Positions 52,149-61,367 of a DNA stretch of 64,000 nucleotides are shown piece after piece. The notes beneath the pieces were generated by a model that saw only the letters and a program-made list of their open reading frames with translations, searched no databases and had not been told where the DNA came from. Positions within the stretch are counted from its first letter, which is position 1; the number at the start of each line of letters is the position of its first letter. The translations under genes were made by a program, and so were the position numbers. The DNA lies in NCBI RefSeq assembly GCF_000741645.1, contig NZ_JGZD01000008.1, positions 172,970 through 236,969 on the forward strand, given 5' to 3'. Source of the DNA: Bifidobacterium minimum. GTDB lineage: Bacteria > Actinomycetota > Actinomycetes > Actinomycetales > Bifidobacteriaceae.

Positions 52149-52735
52149 TGACGGATGGCGCGTCGCCGCGCCGGGGGATCCGGCTGCTGCGACGCGCGCT
52201 CGTGGCCGTCGTGGCCGTCGTCGTGTCGATGTCCCTGACGGGCTGCGCGGCCCAGAGTCGTGCCCTCGGCGTCGCGGGAGACGGTACCGCGTACGACAGC
52301 ATCGACGACGCCGATCTTATGGTCGGTGTCGTGGGGTCCGAAACCACGTCGTCACGTGACACCCGCATCATGGACGAGATGTCGCGGAACGGGGTGAGGG
52401 CGTCCTATGCGAACTCCTCGCGGACGGCGGATCCCCATGTCGCGAGCCTGGCGGCCGTGCGCGACTACGCGAACCGCAAGGTCGGCGCCATCGTCATCAT
52501 GGGCATGGGATTCGATGAGGATCGGTCCGGCTGGTCGTCCGTCCTGGAATACGCGCGGTCGTCCGGCGTGCCGGTCGCCGTGGTGGACGCCGACTCGGTG
52601 CCGCGTGACGCCTCGCTGATCGCGGCGCGTCTGACGGTGGTCGCGGATTCCGGATCCGATCTGGCGCAGACGGTGACGGATGTCGCCAACGGTCGTTCGT
52701 CCGGTGGCCGGATCGCAGTAACGGCGGGGAAGTGA
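52145..52735 (+). CDS. Lipoprotein with a type 1 periplasmic-binding-like lobe
   Basis: 196 residues: basic start, hydrophobic segment and lipobox SLTGCAA, so probably membrane-anchored outside. The mature part reads LMVGVVGSETTSSRDTRIMDEMSRNGV, VGAIVIMGMGF, WSSVLEYARSSGVPVAVVDADSV and resembles only the N-terminal lobe of sugar-binding proteins (the second lobe is missing). Starts ATGA inside the methyltransferase stop; the P-type ATPase starts at its own stop. Function unknown; the link to the ATPase is only positional. Confidence 0.65.
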   Translation: MMTDGASPRRGIRLLRRALVAVVAVVVSMSLTGCAAQSRALGVAGDGTAYDSIDDADLMVGVVGSETTSSRDTRIMDEMSRNGVRASYANSSRTADPHVASLAAVRDYANRKVGAIVIMGMGFDEDRSGWSSVLEYARSSGVPVAVVDADSVPRDASLIAARLTVVADSGSDLAQTVTDVANGRSSGGRIAVTAGK

Positions 52736-55233
52736 TGGGAATGGAAGCCATGTCGACGAGCGGATCCGAGGCCCGGGAGCACGACGGGCCGCGGTTCCCG
52801 GAGGTGGCGGAGCGCGGACTGTCCGCGTCCGACGTGGAACGCCGACGCGAGAGCGGACAGACGAACCATGTCAGGGACACGACGTCCCGATCGTTCGCCG
52901 ACATCGTCCGGTCCAACGTCTTCACGCTTTTCAACGGGATCATCCTCACCGCGATGGTCCTGGTTCTTGCGACGGGATCGTGGAAGGATTCGGTTTTCGG
53001 CGTCATCATCATCGTCAACACGGGAATCGGCATAGTCGTGGAGACGCGGTCCAAGCGCACTCTTGACCGGCTGTCGATTCTGGTCGCCGCGAACTACACC
53101 GTCAGACGCGACGGGCGGAACGTCGAGGTCGCGCATGACGGGATCGTTCTTGACGATATGCTGTGGATCCGCTCCGGGGATCAGATTCCCGCCGACGCGA
53201 CCATCGTCAGGTCATGGGGGCTGGAGCTGGATGAGTCGATGCTCACCGGCGAGTCCAGGACGGTGCGCAAGAACGAGGACGAGGATGTGTATTCGGGGTC
53301 CACGGCGGTGTCCGGGCTGGCGCTCGCGCATGTCACGGCCGTCGGAGAGCACGGATACGCCGCGACGCTTACGGCGAAGGCCAAGGTCTATCACCGTACG
53401 GTGTCCGATCTGAGCCGCGGGGTCAACACGATCCTACGGTATATGACCGTTGTGGTCATCCCGCTGTGCGCGCTTCTCGTCTGGTCCCAGATGCAGGCGG
53501 TCGGTGGATTGCATCAGTCTCTGGAGACGGGGCAATGGCGGTCCGCCGTCGTCTCCTCGGTCGCGGGCGTGGTGGGCATGATCCCCGAGGGGCTGGTTCT
53601 GCTGGTGTCCCTGAACTTCGCGATCGCGGCGATGAGGCTGGCGCGGAAGAACACCCTGGTGCAGGAGCTGGAATCGGTGGAGACGCTGGCCCGCGTGGAT
53701 TGCCTCAATCTTGACAAAACGGGAACCATCACCGACGGGACGATCGTCATGAGGACAATCGTCCCAGTGGGGGATGCCGTGATCGACGCAACGGTCCGGC
53801 AGGCGATATTCGATCTGGCCAACGAGGAGAACCCCAATCCCACGGGACGGGCCATCATCGACGCCCTCTCACGGGAAGGCGTCCGGGGGGGCGAGGTCTC
53901 GTCCCGCATCCCCTTCTCCTCGGTCCGTAAATGGAGCGCCGTGGACGGGCCTTGTGGCGGATGGTTCCTGGGGGCTCCCGAGATGATGCTGTCGGCGCTG
54001 GAGGGGGATCATGACGACGTCTTCGACAAGGTGACGGCGCTCGCCGACGGCGGGGACCGGGTTCTGCTCGTCGTCAGAACCGGGGCCGCGGGGGTCGGGA
54101 ATCCCGACGTCCCTGTGCTTCCCTCGCACGGGACGCCGGTGGCTCTTGTCGTCTGCTCGGAGAACATCAGGGACGACGCCGAGCCGACCCTGAGATGGTT
54201 CCGGGACCAGGGTGTGCGCTGCCGGGTCATATCGGGCGACAACCCCGCCACCGTAGGCGCGATCGCCGAGCGTGTGGGGCTCACGGGCGATGACGCGCCA
54301 CGCACGATGGACGCCCGGGAGCTTCCCGACGACGTGGAGGAGATGTCGCGTGTTCTTGAGGACGTGGATGTGCTGGGGCGCGTGCTGCCCGAGCAGAAGA
54401 AGGCGATCGTCGAGGCGCTCCATTCATCGAGCCACGTCGTGGCGATGACCGGCGACGGCGTCAACGACACGCTGGCGCTCAAGGAGGCCGATCTCGGCAT
54501 CGCCATGGGGAACGCGGCGCCAGCCGCGAAGGCGGTCGCCCAGGTCGTGCTTGTGGACTCGCGGTTCTCGCATCTGCCGGACGTGGTGGCCCGTGGACGG
54601 CAGGTCATGGCGAATATGGAACGCGTCGCCACGCTTTTCCTGACGAAAACCGTGTACTCCTCGCTGATCGCCCTCGCCGTGGTCCTCACCCGCGTGCCCT
54701 TCCCGTATCTTCCCAGGCACATCTCGTATGTGGGGGCGCTGACCATCGGCATGCCGGCGTTCATCCTGGCTCTGGCTCCCAACACGAGACGGTATATCCC
54801 CGGATTCCTGTCGCGCGTGGTGAGGTTCGCCTTCCCCGGGGGGCTGGCGATCGCGCTGTCGGTGATGCTGGGCGCCTGGCTGCTGCCGGGGATCATGGGA
54901 TGGGATCTGTCCCGTGCTTCCGATCTGGGGGAGCTGCGCTCCAGCTGCACGATGATCCTCTTCGCGATGGGCATAGCGGTTCTCGCCCGCGTGGCGTCGC
55001 CCCTGAGATCCTGGCGCGGGGTCCTGGTGGCACTGTTCGCCGCCGCCGGGGTCGGAGGCATCATGATCCCCCCGGTGGCGTCGTTCTTCGCCCTGACGTT
55101 CCCCAGCGAAAGAATGCTTCGCGCGCTGCTTCTCGCGGTCGTGGCGTCGGCCGCCATATTCGTGGTAATCCACCTTCTTGCACCGGTGGTGGGGCGTTGG
55201 ATGGAGCGGCTGCGGCGCGCGATCATGAGATGA
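52735..55233 (+). CDS. P-type cation-transporting ATPase, CtpE/Exp7-like (probably calcium)
   Basis: 832 residues. ESMLTGESRTV (actuator), MIPEGLVLLVSLNFA (membrane helix with PEGL), LDKTGTITDG with the phosphorylated Asp, MTGDGVNDTLALKEADLGIAMG. The PEGL motif and the absence of an N-terminal metal-binding domain fit the CtpE/Exp7 group; CtpE of mycobacteria is reported to take up Ca2+. Eight or more membrane segments; the last third is a long hydrophobic C-terminal part. Start ATG 52735 uses the last base of the previous stop; GGGGAAG is nearby; ATG 52741 is an alternative. Confidence 0.88.
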   Translation: MGMEAMSTSGSEAREHDGPRFPEVAERGLSASDVERRRESGQTNHVRDTTSRSFADIVRSNVFTLFNGIILTAMVLVLATGSWKDSVFGVIIIVNTGIGIVVETRSKRTLDRLSILVAANYTVRRDGRNVEVAHDGIVLDDMLWIRSGDQIPADATIVRSWGLELDESMLTGESRTVRKNEDEDVYSGSTAVSGLALAHVTAVGEHGYAATLTAKAKVYHRTVSDLSRGVNTILRYMTVVVIPLCALLVWSQMQAVGGLHQSLETGQWRSAVVSSVAGVVGMIPEGLVLLVSLNFAIAAMRLARKNTLVQELESVETLARVDCLNLDKTGTITDGTIVMRTIVPVGDAVIDATVRQAIFDLANEENPNPTGRAIIDALSREGVRGGEVSSRIPFSSVRKWSAVDGPCGGWFLGAPEMMLSALEGDHDDVFDKVTALADGGDRVLLVVRTGAAGVGNPDVPVLPSHGTPVALVVCSENIRDDAEPTLRWFRDQGVRCRVISGDNPATVGAIAERVGLTGDDAPRTMDARELPDDVEEMSRVLEDVDVLGRVLPEQKKAIVEALHSSSHVVAMTGDGVNDTLALKEADLGIAMGNAAPAAKAVAQVVLVDSRFSHLPDVVARGRQVMANMERVATLFLTKTVYSSLIALAVVLTRVPFPYLPRHISYVGALTIGMPAFILALAPNTRRYIPGFLSRVVRFAFPGGLAIALSVMLGAWLLPGIMGWDLSRASDLGELRSSCTMILFAMGIAVLARVASPLRSWRGVLVALFAAAGVGGIMIPPVASFFALTFPSERMLRALLLAVVASAAIFVVIHLLAPVVGRWMERLRRAIMR

Positions 55234-55329
55234 GCGACGCGCCCTGTACCGTGCGCGTCGGATAATTGTCGGTATACCCGTGATGGCACGCCTTCGCGTG
55301 CCGGATAGTGTCAGGTTCGGAGGAGCACA

Positions 55330-58035
55330 ATGACCATGCGTGACGAGCTCCTGTCCACGTTGAACGTGGGCGGGGCCGATATCGATTACTACCGCATCGC
55401 CGACCTTCCCGGCATCGAGCATCTTCCCTATTCGCTGAAGGTGCTTGTCGAGAATCTCGTGCGCAATATCGATGGCGAGAACATAACCGATGACGAGGTC
55501 ATGGACCTGCTGCGGTGGGATCCGCAGGCCCAGCCCAGCCATGAGATCCAGTTCACGCCGTCGCGCGTCGTGATGCAGGACTTCACCGGGGTCCCCTGCA
55601 TCGTCGATCTGGCGACGATGCGTGACGCCGTGAGCACGCTGGGTGGCGACCCCGAGGTGATCAATCCCCAGGTTCCGGCCGACATGGTCATCGACCATTC
55701 CGTTCAGATCGACAGCTATGCGGTTCCGGACGCCGTCGAGCGCAACATGGACATCGAATACCAGCGCAATGGCGAGCGTTACCAGTTCCTGCGATGGGGG
55801 CAGCAGGCGTTCCGCAACTTCCGTGTGGTCCCCCCGGGAACGGGCATCATCCATCAGGTCAACATCGAGTATCTCGCCAAGGTCGTCATGTCCAAAGCCG
55901 GGGACGACGGACGCGATCTGGCCTACATGGATTCATGTGTGGGCACGGACTCCCACACGACCATGGTCAACGGTCTGGGCGTTCTGGGATGGGGCGTCGG
56001 CGGGATCGAGGCCGAGGCCGCGATGCTCGGGCAGCCGATTTCGATGCTGGTTCCGCGTGTCGTCGGATTCAAGCTCACCGGATCGATCCCGGAGGGCGTG
56101 ACGGCCACCGACGTGGTGCTCACCATCACGGACATGCTTCGCCGGCACGGCGTCGTCGGGAAGTTCGTCGAGTTCTACGGGGAGGGCGTCGCCTCCGTTC
56201 CCCTGGCCAACCGCGCGACGATCGGCAATATGAGCCCGGAGTTCGGATCGACCTGCGGCATATTCCCCATCGATCAGGTGACGCTGGACTATCTGCGGCT
56301 CACGGGACGCTCCGATGATCAGATCGCCCTTGTCGAGGCCTACGCGAAGGCCAATCGCCTGTGGGCCGACACCACGGATGACGATTATGTGGAGCCCTCG
56401 TATTCGGAGTACATGGAGCTGGATCTGGGAAGCGTCGTTCCGTCGATCGCCGGCCCCAAGCGTCCGCAGGACCGCATCGCCCTGTCCGAGTCGAAGAAGG
56501 TCTTCGAGGACACCCTGGCCCAGTACGAGACCGAGAGGACGACGACCGACCCCGTGCCGGTCAGCACCGATTTCCGCGGGGATTTCCATCTGAACAACGG
56601 CGATGTCGCCATAGCGTCGATAACCAGTTGCACCAACACCTCGAATCCCTCGGTGATGGTCGCCGCGGGACTGCTGGCGCGCAACGCCCGACGGCGTGGT
56701 CTCAGCCCCAAGCCGTGGGTGAAGACCTCTCTGGCGCCGGGATCCCAGGTGGTGGCGGATTACCTGCGCAAGGCCGGACTCCAGGATGATCTCGACGCTC
56801 TGGGATACGAGGTCGTGGGATTCGGATGCACGACCTGCATCGGCAACTCCGGCCCGCTGCTTCCGGAGATCTCCCAGGCGGTGTCCGAGAACGATCTTGC
56901 GGTGACCGCGGTGCTGTCGGGGAACAGAAACTTCGAGGGACGCATCAGCCCGGACGTGAAGATGAACTATCTGGCGTCGCCGCCGTTGGTCATCGCGTAC
57001 GCGCTCGCCGGAACCGTGGACTTCGATTTCGGATCCCAGCCGCTGGGCAGGGACGGGGAGGGGCATGACGTGTACCTCCGCGACATCTGGCCTTCCAACG
57101 AGGATGTGCGTGAGATCGTTGACCGCACGATCTCACGGGACATGTACGTGGACGACTATTCCTCCGTCTTCGACGGCGACGAGCGGTGGAGAGGCCTCGC
57201 GGTCCCCGATGGCGAGCTCTTCGCATGGGATCCGGCATCGACCTACGTCCGTCGTCAGACACTGTTCGACGGGATGTCGGCCCGGCCCGATCCGGTGCAC
57301 GACATCACCGGAGCCCGCGTTCTGGCGCTGCTGGGCGACTCCGTGACGACCGACCACATCTCCCCGGCGGGGGCGTTCACGTCCTCGAGCCCCGCGGGAC
57401 GGTATCTCATGGAGCATGGCGTGGCCCAGAAGGACTTCAATTCCTACGGTTCACGCCGTGGAAACCATGAGGTCATGGTGCGCGGCACGTTCGGCAACAT
57501 CAGGCTGCGCAATCAGCTTCTCGCCTCCGTCGGCGAGGAGGTTCGTCCCGGCGGCTTCACGTACGACTTCGTGACGGGAAAGCCCTCGACGATTTTCGAT
57601 GCATCGCTCGATTACGAGGGGAAGGGCATTCCGCTTGTCGTTCTTGCGGGGAAGGAGTACGGGACCGGGTCGTCGCGCGATTGGGCGGCCAAGGGAACCA
57701 TGATGCTTGGCGTGAAGGCCGTCATCGCCCGAAGCTTCGAGCGCATCCACCGCTCGAATCTCATCGGCATGGGGGTGCTGCCCCTGCAGTTCCCGGAGGG
57801 CGAGTCGGCCGAGTCCCTGGGGCTCGATGGGACCGAGACCTTCTCCATCACCGGCGTCGAGCGCTTCAATGATGGCGTCATACCGTCCACCGTGAACGTG
57901 GAGGCGACGGCGTCGGACGGAGGAGTCGTGTCCTTTGACGCCGTCGTCCGCGTCGACACCCCCGGCGAGGCGAGCTACTACCGCAACGGCGGCATCCTGC
58001 AGTTCGTGCTGCGCAATCTCATGAGCGGGCGGTGA
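55330..58035 (+). CDS. acnA: Aconitate hydratase
   Basis: 901 residues. Citrate-isocitrate isomerase with a 4Fe-4S cluster; ligands are in [14 protein letters not shown] and [61 protein letters not shown] and [51 protein letters not shown], and the C-terminal swivelling domain are intact. The gene is single; GGAGGAGCACA precedes the ATG. In bifidobacteria the cycle is incomplete, so the enzyme would serve 2-oxoglutarate and glutamate synthesis. A long terminator follows. Confidence 0.97.
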   Translation: MTMRDELLSTLNVGGADIDYYRIADLPGIEHLPYSLKVLVENLVRNIDGENITDDEVMDLLRWDPQAQPSHEIQFTPSRVVMQDFTGVPCIVDLATMRDAVSTLGGDPEVINPQVPADMVIDHSVQIDSYAVPDAVERNMDIEYQRNGERYQFLRWGQQAFRNFRVVPPGTGIIHQVNIEYLAKVVMSKAGDDGRDLAYMDSCVGTDSHTTMVNGLGVLGWGVGGIEAEAAMLGQPISMLVPRVVGFKLTGSIPEGVTATDVVLTITDMLRRHGVVGKFVEFYGEGVASVPLANRATIGNMSPEFGSTCGIFPIDQVTLDYLRLTGRSDDQIALVEAYAKANRLWADTTDDDYVEPSYSEYMELDLGSVVPSIAGPKRPQDRIALSESKKVFEDTLAQYETERTTTDPVPVSTDFRGDFHLNNGDVAIASITSCTNTSNPSVMVAAGLLARNARRRGLSPKPWVKTSLAPGSQVVADYLRKAGLQDDLDALGYEVVGFGCTTCIGNSGPLLPEISQAVSENDLAVTAVLSGNRNFEGRISPDVKMNYLASPPLVIAYALAGTVDFDFGSQPLGRDGEGHDVYLRDIWPSNEDVREIVDRTISRDMYVDDYSSVFDGDERWRGLAVPDGELFAWDPASTYVRRQTLFDGMSARPDPVHDITGARVLALLGDSVTTDHISPAGAFTSSSPAGRYLMEHGVAQKDFNSYGSRRGNHEVMVRGTFGNIRLRNQLLASVGEEVRPGGFTYDFVTGKPSTIFDASLDYEGKGIPLVVLAGKEYGTGSSRDWAAKGTMMLGVKAVIARSFERIHRSNLIGMGVLPLQFPEGESAESLGLDGTETFSITGVERFNDGVIPSTVNVEATASDGGVVSFDAVVRVDTPGEASYYRNGGILQFVLRNLMSGR

Positions 58036-58226
58036 TCACCTGATGGTCGTCCGCTCCTATGGTCGTCCGCTTCGGACGAGCTGACGGCTTCTCCCCGTGG
58101 ACGGTTCTCTCTCCCGTGACGGGGAGACCGTGATGCGAAGATAACGGGGATGCGGAGATAACGGGGACAACAGGTGACAGGGAGATAACAAGGAGAAGCG
58201 AACGGGGGGAAGCCCCTCAAACGCGA

Positions 58227-58269
58227 GAAGGCCGGTGTCCGTAGATTCATCCGACGGACACCGGCCTTC
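58227..58269. terminator. Bidirectional terminator hairpin after aconitase
   Basis: A perfect 16-base stem, GAAGGCCGGTGTCCGT and its complement, with an 11-base loop, between convergent acnA and the Bax-inhibitor-like gene. Confidence 0.85.
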
Positions 58270-58318
58270 ATCATGCGCCGCGTGGTCATGCGCCCTGTGA
58301 CGCATGAGGGGGGCGGGC

Positions 58319-59206
58319 CTAGTTGCGGCCTCCGAACAGCCTCAACAGGTACAGGAACATGTTGACGAAGTCGAGGTACAGATTCAGCGCGCAGACGATC
58401 GACAGCCGCTCGATGGCCACCGTGTCGTTGCCGTAGGACGCGAAGAGAGCCCGAGTCTTCTGCGCGTCATAAGCGGTCAGCCCCGCGAAGATGAGGAGTC
58501 CGATGGTTGAGACGACCATGACCGTCGTGTCGCTGGGCGCGACGAACATCAGAACGACCTGTCCGATGATGAGCACGAGAAGAGCGGTGAAGAGGATGGG
58601 ACCGGCCTTGAGCATGTCACGCTTGGTCGTCAGGGCGAGCATGGTCAGTGCGAAGAAGAATCCGATGCTCAGACCCAGCGCCATTCCGATCGAACTCAGA
58701 TCATAGACAAGGAAGATCGAACTCAGGGTGAACCCCATAAGCGCCGCGTAGAGATAGAACACCGCCCTTGCGGTTCCGGGACGCATCGACATGGCCCGGG
58801 CTCCCAGCGCGATGGCCACGACCACCTGGACGATGGCGAGTCCCAGCCAGCCGAGTCCGCCCGTGGCCGTCAGGAACGCCTCAAGCGCGCCGGTCATCTG
58901 GGTGAGAACCGCGACGATCGCGGTGACGACCAGTCCTGCGGTCATCTCGGCGTAGGCGCGCGTGACCGAGACCTTCATCGCGCTTTCCCGTGAGTAGGCG
59001 GTGGAGGCGTCCATCACCGTCTGGGTCGCTGAGGAATATCCTGACTGAGGGGGGACCGTGTACTGGGGTGCGGATGACGGGCCGTACGTGGAGTTCGTGC
59101 CGGAGCCCACGCGCTGGCCGTACTGGGGCTGCCCGCTGGACTCCTGGGAATACTGCTGGTCCTGATAGGGCGACTGCCTGTTCGGGTCATTGGTGTATCG
59201 ATCCAT
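58319..59206 (-). CDS. Bax inhibitor-1/YccA family membrane protein
   Basis: 295 residues. A Gln/Tyr/Ser/Pro-rich N-terminal region of about 75 residues leads to seven transmembrane segments. The family pattern is seen in VFYLYAALMGFTLSSIFLVY, LSIGFFFALTMLALTTKRD, LLIFAGLTAYDAQKTRALF and ALNLYLDFVNMFLYLLRLFG. Members are pH-dependent Ca2+ leak channels in some bacteria. ATG 59206 follows AAGGAG at nine bases. Possibly linked by function to the Ca2+-type P-ATPase above, but that is speculation. Confidence 0.9.
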   Translation of the reverse strand: MDRYTNDPNRQSPYQDQQYSQESSGQPQYGQRVGSGTNSTYGPSSAPQYTVPPQSGYSSATQTVMDASTAYSRESAMKVSVTRAYAEMTAGLVVTAIVAVLTQMTGALEAFLTATGGLGWLGLAIVQVVVAIALGARAMSMRPGTARAVFYLYAALMGFTLSSIFLVYDLSSIGMALGLSIGFFFALTMLALTTKRDMLKAGPILFTALLVLIIGQVVLMFVAPSDTTVMVVSTIGLLIFAGLTAYDAQKTRALFASYGNDTVAIERLSIVCALNLYLDFVNMFLYLLRLFGGRN

Positions 59207-59570
59207 ATGTCATGCTCCTTGCCTACTCGGTGGATGTGCGCTATTCGGCGGATGTGCGCGGTGTGCGACGCCCACATCGATCCATGGTGCCGGATGTTCG
59301 GTGTGGTGCTCTCATATGTATCCATATGCTACTGGATCCGTCTGTGAGTTCACTGAACGGTTTTCCGCTCTGCGCGCAACCTCGTCCCATGGTGTGGCGG
59401 CGCCTGTGAGGGGAAGGGCACCATGGGAGGGAACCCATGACGGTGCCGGAGGTGCGCGTCGTCCGATGACGCATGACGGCGAGGGGAAGGATCCCCGTCC
59501 GATTGCCGGACCGTCCGGTGACGGATGCCCTGCCGGCATGGGCCGTGTGTCGCACGATGGAAGGAATGAC
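59207..59570. other. Divergent intergenic region
   Basis: No gene is supported, although the aldo/keto reductase frame stays open through it. It holds the promoter side of both genes; direct repeats GGTGGATGTGCGC / GGCGGATGTGCGC near 59229-59260; and CATATG-N4-CATATG at 59313-59328, an AT-rich inverted repeat in a GC-rich setting. Confidence 0.5.
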
Positions 59571-60398
59571 ATGAGTGGTGTACCGCATATCGTCATGAGC
59601 AACGGGGTGTCGATTCCCCAACTGGGATTGGGGGTTTTCCGGAACCCCGATGGGGATACCACCGTCAGCGCCGTTCGTGAGGCGCTGGCGGCCGGATACC
59701 GCCATATCGACACCGCGATGATCTACGGCAACGAGGCCTCCGTGGGCCGGGGAATACGCGAGTCGGAAGTTCCCAGACGGGAGGTGTTCGTCACGACGAA
59801 ACTATGGAACGACGACATTCGTCAGGGTCGCACGCGGGAGGCTTTTCTGCGCAGTCTCGACGCCCTGGGGATGGACTATGTCGACCTTTATCTCATCCAT
59901 TGGCCCGTGGAGGGGTGGCAGAAGGCGTGGGAGGACATGGTCGGGCTCTATGAGGAGCGTCGTGTGCGCGCCATCGGCGTGAGCAATTTCCAACCGCATC
60001 ATCTTTCGGAACTGATGGACATCAGCTCCACCCGCCCGGTCGTCGACCAGATTGAATCATCGCCGCAGTTCCCCAACAACGACACGATGTCCTTCGCGCG
60101 CTCGCGGCGTATCGACGTCGAGGCGTGGAGTCCGTTGGGAGGGACGGGCGGGACGCTGCTTGAGGACCCGCGGCTGGTCGACCTCACGAAGCGCTATGGC
60201 AAGAGTCCCGCCCAGATCGTGATTCGATGGCATCTTCAGCGGGGAGTCATCGTCATCCCCAAATCAACGCATCCCCAGCGCATCCGGGAGAACATCGATG
60301 TTATGGATTTCTCGCTGACGCAGGCGGACATGGCCGCGGTGGACGCGCTGGATTCGGGCTCCCGCGTCGGCCCGGATCCGGATCACATCGATTTCTGA
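59571..60398 (+). CDS. Aldo/keto reductase
   Basis: 275 residues, a TIM-barrel oxidoreductase using NADPH. HIDTAMIYGNEASVG holds catalytic Asp and Tyr, VTTKLW the Lys, YLIHWP the His. GVIVIPKSTHPQRIREN is the nucleotide-binding signature. The length and the GVSNFQPHHL segment fit the AKR5-like group (2,5-diketo-D-gluconate reductase type). Start ATG 59571 with GGAAGGAATG upstream. Alone on its strand before the convergent alarmone synthetase. The substrate is unknown. Confidence 0.9.
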   Translation: MSGVPHIVMSNGVSIPQLGLGVFRNPDGDTTVSAVREALAAGYRHIDTAMIYGNEASVGRGIRESEVPRREVFVTTKLWNDDIRQGRTREAFLRSLDALGMDYVDLYLIHWPVEGWQKAWEDMVGLYEERRVRAIGVSNFQPHHLSELMDISSTRPVVDQIESSPQFPNNDTMSFARSRRIDVEAWSPLGGTGGTLLEDPRLVDLTKRYGKSPAQIVIRWHLQRGVIVIPKSTHPQRIRENIDVMDFSLTQADMAAVDALDSGSRVGPDPDHIDF

Positions 60399-60456
60399 AG
60401 GTGACCTCGTAGCCGGCCTTGGTGATCGTGTCCGGTCGGTGATCGTGTCCGGCCGC

Positions 60457-60502
60457 CGAGTGCCGAGCCCTCAGTCGTCCGAGTGCCGAGCCCTCAGTCG
60501 TC
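60457..60502. repeat. 23-bp tandem duplication at the 3' end of the alarmone synthetase gene
   Basis: The unit begins CGAGTGCCGAGCCCTCAGTC and ends GTC; two perfect copies at 60457-60479 and 60480-60502. The inner copy has the last codons and stop of the synthetase, so the duplication copied them downstream. A neighbouring GGTGATCGTGTCCGG also occurs twice (60421 and 60438). Confidence 0.9.
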
Positions 60503-61240
60503 GCCCCGTTCCAGTCCCGGACGGGGCGTCTCGTCTCCCCGTGGAGCTCCGTTGATGTCGCGGTGGATGCTCTGCATCTGCGCTTCGACGTTCTGGAGGC
60601 TGCGCGCGCAGTCGAGAAGCGTCTGCGAATGCTCGGCGAGCTTCGCGTCCGGGAGATTCGACTTGTACCGCAGGGCATGCTCGAGGCTTGCCCAGTAATC
60701 CATGGCGATGGTGCGGAATTGGACCTCCACCGGCGTGTAGTGGGCTCCGGTCGACAGAAAGACGGGGACCGCGTAGATGACGTGCAGGCTGCGGTACCCG
60801 TTCTGCTTGGGGTTGCGTATGTAGTCCTTGACCCGGAGCACCTGGATGTCGGATTGGGCGGAAAGATAACGCGAGACCGAATAGACGTCGTCGCGGTAGT
60901 TGCAGATCACGCGAATGCCCGCCACGTCGAAGAGATGGTCCTTGATGGATTCCGTCGTGAGAGGAAGCCCCTTGCGCTCCAGCTTGCCGATGATGGAGCT
61001 GACGGATTTGAGCCTGCGCTCCATGTGATGAATGGGATCGTGGGAGAACCTGACCTGAAACTCGTCGTCCAGTATCTCCAGTTTCGTGCTGATCTCGTAC
61101 ATCGCCCCCTCATAGATCTGCATGAGGTCGATGAAGTCGCTCGTCTGCTCGACGGGTATGCGTCGGTCCGAGGTCCCGGCGGACTCCAATCGTGCCTGCA
61201 TCTCGGATGAATTGATGCGGTCATGGCGGTCAAGTATCAC
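60494..61240 (-). CDS. Small alarmone synthetase, RelQ/YjbM type
   Basis: A RelA/SpoT synthetase-only protein making (p)ppGpp from GTP or GDP and ATP. Seen: KLERKGLPLTTESIKDHLFDVAGIRVICNYRDDVYSVSRYL; DYIRNPKQNGYRSLHVIYAVPVFLS; and PVEVQFRTIAMDYWASLEHALRYK, with the synthetic residues. There is no HD hydrolase and no TGS/ACT region, so it is the small type. GTG 61240 is preceded at seven bases by TATCAT, so a leaderless message is likely; an ATG at 61249 lies within the box and has no RBS. The frame extends upstream without similarity. Its stop lies inside a tandem duplication. Confidence 0.88.
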   Translation of the reverse strand: MILDRHDRINSSEMQARLESAGTSDRRIPVEQTSDFIDLMQIYEGAMYEISTKLEILDDEFQVRFSHDPIHHMERRLKSVSSIIGKLERKGLPLTTESIKDHLFDVAGIRVICNYRDDVYSVSRYLSAQSDIQVLRVKDYIRNPKQNGYRSLHVIYAVPVFLSTGAHYTPVEVQFRTIAMDYWASLEHALRYKSNLPDAKLAEHSQTLLDCARSLQNVEAQMQSIHRDINGAPRGDETPRPGLERGDD

Positions 61241-61247
61241 GGGCCTC

Positions 61248-61253
61248 ATGATA
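61248..61253 (-). promoter_or_regulatory. -10-like box, leaderless start of alarmone synthetase gene
   Basis: TATCAT on the minus strand ends seven bases before GTG 61240. Confidence 0.4.
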
Positions 61254-61354
61254 CGCCGGAGTGCGTGAGGAGTCTGGGAGGCGCCTCGGCCGGTGTACGG
61301 ACGTGTTGCGCAGGGCGGGAATGCCGCGGGCGTCGCCGCGGCTACGCCCACGGA

Positions 61355-61360
61355 TAGAAT
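61355..61360 (+). promoter_or_regulatory. -10-like box, leaderless start of miaB
   Basis: TAGAAT ends seven bases before ATG 61368; no RBS is seen. Confidence 0.5.
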
Positions 61361-61367
61361 CGCTGGT

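Noticed and set aside
59190..59570. N-terminal extension of the aldo/keto reductase
   Set aside because: The frame is open, but the residues do not match the family, and a good RBS precedes ATG 59571.
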